The translations under genes were made by a program, and so were the position numbers. This document shows positions 56,178 to 64,000 of a stretch of DNA of 64,000 nt, one piece after another (the stretch's first letter is position 1; every line of letters starts with the position of its first letter). This DNA comes from Eleginops maclovinus (taxonomy: Eukaryota; Chordata; Actinopteri; Perciformes; Eleginopidae). The stretch spans positions 1,922,001 through 1,986,000 of the forward strand of contig NC_086368.1 of NCBI RefSeq assembly GCF_036324505.1, given 5' to 3'. Below the pieces are notes generated by a model. It did not search any database. It had not been told where the DNA came from and saw only the letters and a list, made by a program, of their open reading frames with translations.

Positions 56178-56288
56178 AATTATCATTATTATTATAAATA
56201 TTATTATCATTATTATTATTATTAATATTAATGATGATAATAATAATAATGATGATAATAATAATGATAATAATAATAATGATGATGG
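55779..56288. repeat. Long (ATT)n / (TCATTA)n array with strand switch
   Basis: About 510 bp of ATT with interspersed TCATT, AATAT and AATTATAATT variants. From about 56229 the array switches to the complementary phase (AATGATGATAATAATAATGA), so the right 55 bp is inverted relative to the rest and could fold back. Open frames here are poly-Leu or poly-Ile artefacts. Confidence 0.95.
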
Positions 56289-56939
56289 TATAATATAATG
56301 ATAATTTTTTTAATCTAATTTTGAGGACTTTATGAGACTCCTAATGAGTATGAACCACAGTCTATGGTATGAACATAGCAGTACTGCTGATGCTGCTGCA
56401 GAGTGATCCAGGAGAGCTGTGGCCGCCATGACATGATTGAAGGACAATGCACTCAGAGGCTTCAGAGAGGTCAGGTGGAGGGGGGGGCAGTCAGGTTTGT
56501 GACGGCAGAAGTGGAAGACAAATTGATGGAAAGCCATTGAGTGAAAGAAAGGGAGGAGAAACGGGACGTGTTTGGCGGGGAGGAAGGAGGTTAGGGCGGG
56601 GTATGTGCATAATTACATTTTCTGTTCTGAGCAGTATTGGGAATCGATAATGTAATTCATAGAAAAGCCATGGAGCAGCCTCTCATTGGCATTCACAGAC
56701 ATGAGCCACGCTTACATCCCGAAGAATTAAAACCAGAACAGGGGGTGGAGTGAGCGACGGGGGGGGGGGGGGGGGGGGTCAGAGGTGTCTCTCATTGGAA
56801 GAAAGACTCACTCTCTGATCGTCTCCTCAGGAATACTCTGCAACCTGCGCGCAGACTCTGAGTTTCCATCGGAACATGATTGGCATCTCCAGCTTTCCCT
56901 GGTGTACATGTATGTGGAGACAGCCTGTTCTGTCAGATA

Positions 56940-56940
<1 letters not shown>
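56289..56940. other. Intronic DNA with 20-bp poly-G
   Basis: G homopolymer at 56759-56778 within a GC-richer, G-rich strand. Nothing coding recognised. Confidence 0.5.

Positions 56941-57010
<70 letters not shown>
56941..57010. repeat. (CA)n microsatellite
   Basis: 70 bp of CA. Confidence 0.97.
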
Positions 57011-57013
<3 letters not shown>

Positions 57014-58493
57014 GAGGAGACTCCGGGTTTGTTTAAAATAAAAGCTGTTTTAATATGCGATGACTTCAGGGGGCTCAGGCGGGTTTTCTGAACCCATCTA
57101 CAGTCCTTCGCTTCAGACCGGGCAGATTGTTGTGATTCTTCCTGTCAGCGCTTTGGTCTGATGTTATAAATATAACGTAAGATAAGGCCTTCAGCAAGTC
57201 TAGAAGAAACTCTTAAAAGTATTCATTTATTTTTAGCATGACTTTCTGTCCTGTGAAAGATCTTTAAAGGACAAATCACAGAGCACGGTTGTGAAGGAGA
57301 GATGCTGTCAGAACTCCTGTCCTCCGCTTTAAAGAAGCCTGGGTTCCATCCCTACCTTAGCTCTCCCAGCACGAGAGGAGATCAGAGGTTCAAATGAAAC
57401 AGGCTTAGGGATTTTTGATGTTTCCATTTTATTGTACTCCCAAATGAATTGCATGAGGAATTAAATGATCAGACATGAGTCAATCCCTCTGAACCTAATG
57501 AAGACAGCTTTTATTTTGAAATATGTTTGTAAAAAACGGGGGCTCTTTTATAAGATTATTTTTGCTTGAAAGACGGACAACGGCACTTTCTAAGCTTTGC
57601 AATTTATAAAACTTGAAGGATAATGTGCGTCTGCCATGACACTTTGACCCGTCACACACACATTCACATTGAAATGTTACCTGTTACCTTTCACATCAAG
57701 GATTCATTTGTGAAAATGGAAAAAAGCCATTATTAACAAACATATACTTGTTTGATTCTTCCTTAATTGCCCAACAAATTGATGAAAAAAAAGTAAAGGA
57801 ATTGTTATAGCAAAAGAACCCCTTTATTCGTCCCATATAGGGGGAATTTACATTGTTCCAGCTAAAGTGAAGATTGAGAAAAAAAATAAACACTATCAGA
57901 TAAGGGCATGCACATTATATTAAAGTAAAAGGTCCAAAAGTACATTCGAAATACATTTCTCCAATTTACATATTGCAGCAAATGTTACCGCACAACAGTG
58001 GTGTTTTATTTAATAAGTTATGTTATTCTTGCATGTTTTCTCATACTTCTGAAACAGAGAGGTCAGGGTTCTGTTTGTTAATTCAGGCTTACCTCAAACC
58101 TTTTCAACGTCAGTAAAAGAAAGCTATTTAATCATCACACATGCAAAGGGAATACTCACAAACATAATGCAAAGGCATTATAATGCTTCATCTTTTGACT
58201 GATGACCTCAGGTAATGCTCCCATGACTGTCCTTGGTGATTTTGCAGGAACTGGTGCTGAGGCCGGATGTTGTCCTGAAATGATTGGTCTTATCTGCAGA
58301 CGGTTGTGTTCCTGTGTAGCCTTTCTCTGCTGTGACCTTTGTTCCCACTGTGAATGTTATTATGAGGCACATTGCGTGGTGAGGCAGCTGAGGACACAGC
58401 CGGCTGTCATCCTAAGCAGTAGGAGTCCAGGCAGGGCAGCAGAGTGCCAACCCTGTTTATGTTAACCCTTCTGTCTGCGTTTCCTCCCCCCAG
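57011..58493. other. 3' end of inferred ptprg intron 1
   Basis: No transposon recognised. It ends in a pyrimidine tract (CCCTTCTGTCTGCGTTTCCT then a C run) and CAG immediately before the exon at 58494. A plausible branch site is TGTTAAC at about 58460. Confidence 0.55.
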
Positions 58494-58610
58494 GAGCGCT
58501 GACAGGAAGCCAAGCCGAGTCCCAAGCCCCTATCCAAGGCCTTCGCAGAGCTGCGGCCGGCGGGACACGACCCCGGAGAGCCACCGAGGAGACCTACTGG
58601 GCCTACTCAG
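58494..58610 (+). CDS. ptprg: Exon of receptor tyrosine phosphatase gamma (inferred exon 2)
   Basis: A 117-bp internal exon bounded by a strong acceptor (pyrimidine tract, CAG) and donor (CTACTCAG then GTGTGTGAGT). The in-phase reading takes two bases from the previous codon, 38 full codons and one base over, i.e. phase 1 at both ends. The peptide begins ALTGSQAESQ, has an Arg/Ala/Gly-rich middle and ends RRATEETYWAYS. The YWAYS end followed by a split Gly matches, from memory, the start of the carbonic-anhydrase-like domain of PTPRG, where an ALT-starting, basic linker follows the signal peptide. PTPRG is a single-pass membrane phosphatase whose extracellular CA-like domain binds contactins. 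Neither the signal-peptide exon nor the next exon was found in this window, consistent with its very long 5' introns. Being symmetric, the exon could be skipped without a frameshift. Whether this is the a or b teleost paralogue cannot be told. An overlapping ATG frame (58444-58632) is a different phase. Confidence 0.77.
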
Positions 58611-61163
58611 GTGTGTGAGTGTGTGTCTGTGAGAGGCAGTGTGAGTCTCTCCAATGTGCATATTGTGGTCAGACCCAGCTAATCCAGCAGGACATGAGAC
58701 ATTTGGAAGTCTCAAAGCTTTTCAGTAATGGCAAAAATCTGAAAATAAAAAGGAAAGGTAGTATCTGGATGAATAATATTCCCATTTTCATATTCCTCTT
58801 TTACCAAGAGAGAAATCTGTTAGCAATACTCACACACCCAGCAGCTGAATGACATAGTGCTCATACTGTCATAGTGTTTATAATGGGAAGCTGTTTAATA
58901 TTATTGAGCTACCAAATTCTCCCAGGCCGTGCTTTGTTACATCTTGCAAATGTCTTGAGGAAGCCGAGGATTTCTGTGCCATTCTTCTTATGATAACACT
59001 ATGAGATGTCTGAGGTGTGTAGGGGCAAGACTTCAATATAAGAAACACACTCACTCCAGAATACCTAAGATAACTCCAGAAGAGTGCAAGGACATAGGAG
59101 AAACACGAAGCACAGGCAAAAAATTGTGATCATAATTTTGACCCCAAATGCAGTCGTTTTATTCTGACATACAAAGGAAGAGGATAGCAGAACAATGTCA
59201 TAGTTGGTCATGTGGTTTATATTTATTCCAACGGTACAACGATAGAGTCATATTGTTAGAGCCATTTCACCTTACAACATTTAGGTTTGAGTATTTGGCT
59301 TATTAATATAAGGCTTTAGAGTAAACCTTTGACTATTTGGTTTTGTAAGTTACACTGGGGGTTTAATAGACGTTGATTTAGATGATTTATAAGTTAACTG
59401 AAGTCTATATTTTGTCTGTCAAATGTTCGCTGTCAGTCGAATATGACGTGCGAGTGTATATGCCTATATGTGGCAGGACAATGGGACACAGCTGAGTGTG
59501 ATTAGATGGGAAGCGGTATAGTCTTTTGGCTGTGTTCTTTTTGTTATATTTCTGATACAAAGAACTTTTAGTTACTTGGAAGCAAAAAGTTTAAGTTATT
59601 TTAGTTTATGTTCATGTTTGCCGCCTGCATCTATGAATACATCTGACGTGATTCAACGCTACAACCATCTCCGGAAATGTGTTTGGAAGCAAAGAGAGGC
59701 GCGTCATAACCCAAAATCCCAAGTGGCTTTTTCATTTTAGAAACGGACTAAAACGCCACCACACACATCATACACTGTGCTGCAGTTCCTAGAGGGCAGG
59801 TGTTTCCTTTTCTGGCAAAATTTGCACTATCCCCTTTCCATGGAGGCTCTTAATGTGAAACATTTGCAGGAAGCGAGGTTATAATTGATAGAAGCCCGCA
59901 ATAACAGCACACAAAATAAATGAATTCTATAAATAACTGCAAGAAAGGAGTGACCATCACTCGTGTTGTTATTTTCAAAAACTAAACCACTTTCAAATGG
60001 TGTCTTTTGTTTTAGAATATGCTGTAACATCCTCATATCTTAGGTTCAGGGTTGGATGTGAGGGGTTTCGGGGAGTGGAGGGCTTCACAGGTACACACAC
60101 AGTTGTGTGATTTAGAGCATGCTGTATAGAGTTAAGGCATGTGCCACTGTCGGAGCAATATGTTCGTCCTCCTTCTCTGTCTCTTTTCTACCACTCTCCT
60201 TGCTGCTCCTCTTGCCTGGAGGCGTCTCAGGGCCTTTTTTTATTTTACCAGAGCTTCAGAAGAGAAAAAAAGCCACTTCCTCTGTCCCTTCAGAGCCTTT
60301 AGTTTTCAGAGGGGCAGCATTAATCTTTCACTATGCAAGCGACACACGCCCCAGGCCACAAATGATCTTTTAGTTTATTTATTTCAATATTTCCGCTCGC
60401 TCGTCTAACCCTAATTGGTGGCCTGTCTTGCCTGGGAGAGTGCAGAGGCTTGTGGGTAAAAACAGAGCTGGTGACAGTTTCACTTAGTGTGCCTGCTGCT
60501 TACGCTAAGATCCACCGATGCTCTCCTGGAGCCCCCCGCACATGTCTGATCCCCGGTCTTACATAAGATGCTGATGTAATGGTGGGAAGGATCCAGGCAA
60601 GAGAGGAAGACAATAGAGAGACAGCCAGCAGACTGATGGATATTTCATATTCAGGTCATTGTAAGAAGCTCGGAATGAACAAATAAGGGGGACATTTTCT
60701 CTGTTGGGGTCTTATTGCTCAGTTAGGTTAGCAGGATTCATCGGTGTCATTCTGCAGACTGTTGGATGTGTACTGTGGGGCGAGGATAAGTGATCCATTT
60801 TGTTAAAAATGGGATGTCAAATGTGACCATGAGTGCTTTAGTATTCCCAGTGGTTTTTAGACTGATTTCCTGTAGCAGTAAGAGCAAACTGAAAGAGCTC
60901 AATACTTAGAATACTGTCATGTGATAGTTAAAACAAGTCCTTTAAATTGCTACACACCTCACTGTTTCCTATTATAGAGGATTGAAATTGAAATCTTGTT
61001 TCACACACAGTTTCACACTCAGTGTCATTCTTCAGACTGTGTGACATGTACTGAAGCAAAAATGTTTCAGCACATATAAAAGACAAAAGCTGGCAATCAG
61101 GACAAGGATAATCAATACATTTTGTTGGCAATTGGATGTGAAATGTTACATTAAAGTCTGTTT
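58611..61163. other. Inferred ptprg intron 2, no gene seen
   Basis: No exon continuing the CA-like domain was found. Sequence near 60400-60490 is less AT-rich and free of repeats. No transposon ends seen. Confidence 0.45.
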
Positions 61164-61743
61164 CCCAGCTCATAGAGTCCTAATCTGAACCCGGTAATGT
61201 TGTGTACCACAAAGTTTGATTATAGAACTGTGTAGTACAGTCCCCAGCACATAGAAACTGCCGGATTCTAACTTCCATATGTTGGGCAATTTGTACAGTT
61301 AGCATAAATTGTGTTAATTAGCATTAATTAGCCTATGCAGGAAATAGCTAAAAAATGGCTTGACCTATTTTGCCAATTTTGGAGTGGTTTTGGAAGTTTT
61401 TTCATTTTCAGGATCAAAAATGTCAGAAAGTGGCCATATTTGTACTACCAGTGGCCTCATTTTGATGAATTTTGGGTCACTTTTAAAGTTTTAGGTAAAA
61501 CTGCAATGTTGATTCAACATCCTCAATAACCTCACAAACCACACCAAACTTGTTTGTATTGGCCAAGCCATTTTTAAACTATTGTCTACATTAATGCTAA
61601 TCAATAAAAGGTATACTAATTGTGCAAATTGCCCAAAATATGCCAGTTAGCCTCCAGCAGTTTCTATGTGCTGGGGACCCGTACTATACATTTCTATATA
61701 AAACTTTGGCGTGCTCAACATCTCCGGGTTCACACTGCTGGCA
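61164..61743. mobile_element. Non-autonomous element, family B copy 2 (about 580 bp)
   Basis: The left end has CCAGCTCATAGAGTCC, TGAACCCGGTAATGTTG and GTCCCCAGCACATAGAAACT. The right end has AGTTTCTATGTGCTGGGGAC and the inverse CAACATCTCCGGGTTCA before GCTGGCAGC. It shares ends and CCAATTTTGGAGTG and TTTTCAG.ATCAAAAATG internal phrases with 45089-45711, in the same orientation. Confidence 0.8.
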
Positions 61744-64000
61744 GCTACACTAATACATATCGAGTGCTTTAGCATTGTCTTTGGTTTGTAGAATCATTGA
61801 CTGTAGCACAAAGAACTGAATTCAACTCATTACTAAGAATACACTTAATTTGAAAGTTACACAACAAGTCGACAACTTTATGTCCGACTTCCTTTTTTTA
61901 CAAACCTTCCTTAACTTGCCTGTGTCCTAATGAGCTGGGTGTTAAGGTGTCCTCCGGAGTTCTGAGTTTGCGGTCAGGACCTCAGCGGCCCGGGCTGCTC
62001 TGCCCTCTGCCTGATCAGAATGGCAGATTACAGACTCAGCACAATGCTGACACATCCAGAGTTATCTGGAGAATGAAAAAGAGACAGAAAAGATAGGCTC
62101 ACACCATCAGCTCTGAGGGACCACAGCTGTGTGTGTGCCTCTGCCAAGACCAACCTCTGCCGTTTACTTCAAGAAATTAATATATGATAATCTAAGAAAA
62201 TAAAAACTAAATATATAAAAGCATATGACATAGGACATACAGAAAAGGAAATTGTCCTTTTAATTGTATTGGCAAAAATGTAAATCGTATCTCCTAGACC
62301 TGCACGTTATTCTTATAGGTTTACAGATTGTAGTTTTCAATTGAAATGAGCTTCAAACTGGTAAGCATTAAACAATTTAAACGAATTCACCTTTGGATTA
62401 AAGGTCATTTAAACTGAAAACTGCGTTTGTGAGGTACAAAACAAATTCCATAATAAGATCCTTTATGACGTTCAAAAGCACTTCCAAAATAAAGTCAGCA
62501 CGTACCGAAATAGGCACGACAACACTTTGTGTAGAAAGCTCTACAGGAGAAAACTCACAGTCGATCAATAAGGCTGTCTGAATATGGAACGGACCCAACC
62601 CACACCTCTAGAGTCTTATTTGTCATCAACAATTCAAATCAAAGTTAAGGAATATTTGATTTGCAGACAACACACAAACAAACATTTGCCTTCTATCAGA
62701 GAGTGAAAAGAGGAGATGATCATTTGGAGCTTCGGTCAGGACATGGCTAACCTAGCATAGCACAAAGTCTGGAAGGAAGTGGGAAATGCATTCCCCCATA
62801 AACATAATGCTACACAAATAAATAAATAACTCACCAAAGACCAAATATAGTCATGCACTGCAGAAGACTTCGATGTTTAAAACATTTGTTTTTCTTTTAC
62901 TGAACAGCACTATAATTGACTGTAGAGAAAATAACTCTAGATTTAAAGAGCAATTAAGTGCCATTGTCTGATGAATCAAAATAAGTGTTATGAGAATATA
63001 TCTTTAATTATATTAACTGGCAGTTACGTTATCACGAGTCCCGCTGTTTTATGCACACATTAACCTCACAATAGCTCCATTGGCAAAGCCTTTTCTTAGT
63101 AAATGCATAATAAAGCACATTAGATATGAAACCACCCTTAGCTTGATATATTGCGCCCCTTCCACATCCTTACAAGTGCTTTGCCATTTAGTTTTAGGAT
63201 TAGCCGTCTTTTGCTCTGTGACACTCAGAGGTCAAATTGATTGGCTCTTCCTCCTGACTGCTGCAAAATTGAAATACCAGAGAGTCTTTTTAAAAGACTT
63301 TCTCATTTGTCTATTAAAGGGGGTACACGTGTTGGTATTAACATCCCTCTGCCACATGTCTTATGCCATTCATACAAACACCCTTGACTGGAAATTAATT
63401 CCAGGCCTGCACAATGGGAAGGCTCACCTTTGATGGAAGAGGAGAATCTAATTTGCGGGTTTCTTGTCGAGACCTTTTTCGCATTCAAGACATGCCCCCA
63501 TCAGCAGGCTCTGCCTTTATGCTGCAGACTTGAAGTGGGCAAATGAAGATGGAAATTGATGATATGTAGTACAGTCATTTTACCCATGAGGGAAAGCTGT
63601 TTTATTGGCCTGAAATTAAATCTTTTTTTCTTTTTTCTTCAAGGGAAAATTGAAATGCCTTCGCAATAGAGTATTGAATCCGTAAATTTGAAAGTATTGT
63701 CTGTTCAGACATGGCATGTTTTGAAGCCCATGTCAGTCTCTAAAATATTTGTGAGGCTATCTCTGACAATATTTTAGATAGTGAAACATAGGCTATTTAA
63801 TATATTTATATGTCATCAAATCATCATTATCATTTCATTATACATATAAATAAGACACTTAAGGAACATTTAGATGTACTCTGTATTTTGTTGTGATTAT
63901 GTGTTCATTGGAAGCATGAATCTATTTTTTATTTTATGTAAAAAAAGACCTTTGAATGCCCAAATACCAACAATGAACATATTCATTATTGTGTGCATGA
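61744..64000. other. Inferred ptprg intron 2 continued, no gene seen
   Basis: AT-rich. A 117-codon + frame (63080-63433) has a hydrophobic, low-specificity sequence without recognised domain or splice context. No repeats of note. Confidence 0.4.

Noticed and set aside
58444..58632. 62-codon ATG frame over the ptprg exon
   Set aside because: It reads through both splice sites in another phase; the exon phase giving YWAYS fits a known family and both splice signals.

Overview
This window reads as ray-finned fish (teleost) genomic DNA. Very long CA/GT dinucleotide arrays (many of 80-120 bp) lie among Tc1/mariner, hAT and PIF/IS5-like DNA transposons, one LTR fragment and several palindromic MITE families. 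Nothing looks prokaryotic or viral. I see no operons, no CRISPR array and no convincing tRNA or rRNA gene.

Host gene. I recognise one host exon, at 58494-58610 on the + strand. It is 117 bp, bounded by a polypyrimidine tract plus AG and by a GT donor. Its open phase ends in TYWAYS, which I read as the start of the carbonic-anhydrase-like domain of receptor tyrosine phosphatase gamma (ptprg). If so, the first 58.5 kb is mostly ptprg intron 1 and the last 5.4 kb is intron 2. That would explain the lack of other host exons in a repeat-rich stretch.

Layout. 1-9.7 kb: intronic DNA with CA arrays, a 62-unit 11-bp minisatellite (2373-3054), and a perfect 141-bp duplication (2229-2369 = 5009-5149). 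10.4-14.2 kb: a 457-bp palindrome centred on a MITE, an 0.8-kb inverted-terminal element, and a second MITE copy. 16.9-21.9 kb: a small hAT MITE with 8-bp target duplication, then a decayed multi-exon hAT element (18586-21313) inside larger inverted arms, then a third palindromic MITE. 24.5-28.0 kb: a decayed two-gene element with a DDE transposase remnant on + and a spliced SWIM/YqaJ gene on -, carrying an LTR and a perfect 40-bp hairpin in its introns. 32.8-40.5 kb: two nearly identical Tc1 elements in the same orientation, the first with an intact 340-aa transposase, flanking a hAT (Charlie/Buster-like) element at 35680-37940. 41-58 kb: CA arrays, a 620-bp MITE (second copy at 61.2 kb), a 1.1-kb fold-back element (48.9-50.0 kb) and a 0.5-kb ATT array. 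58.5-64 kb: the ptprg exon and intron 2.

The gene content is therefore one host exon plus mobile-element genes. Only the Tc1 transposase at 33187-34209 looks intact. The other transposase-type genes are broken by stops, frameshifts or deletions. A recurring theme is inverted duplication at several scales (21 bp, 40 bp, 457 bp, 1.1 kb, 3.3 kb). Assignments to families are from motif recognition by eye, not from searches.
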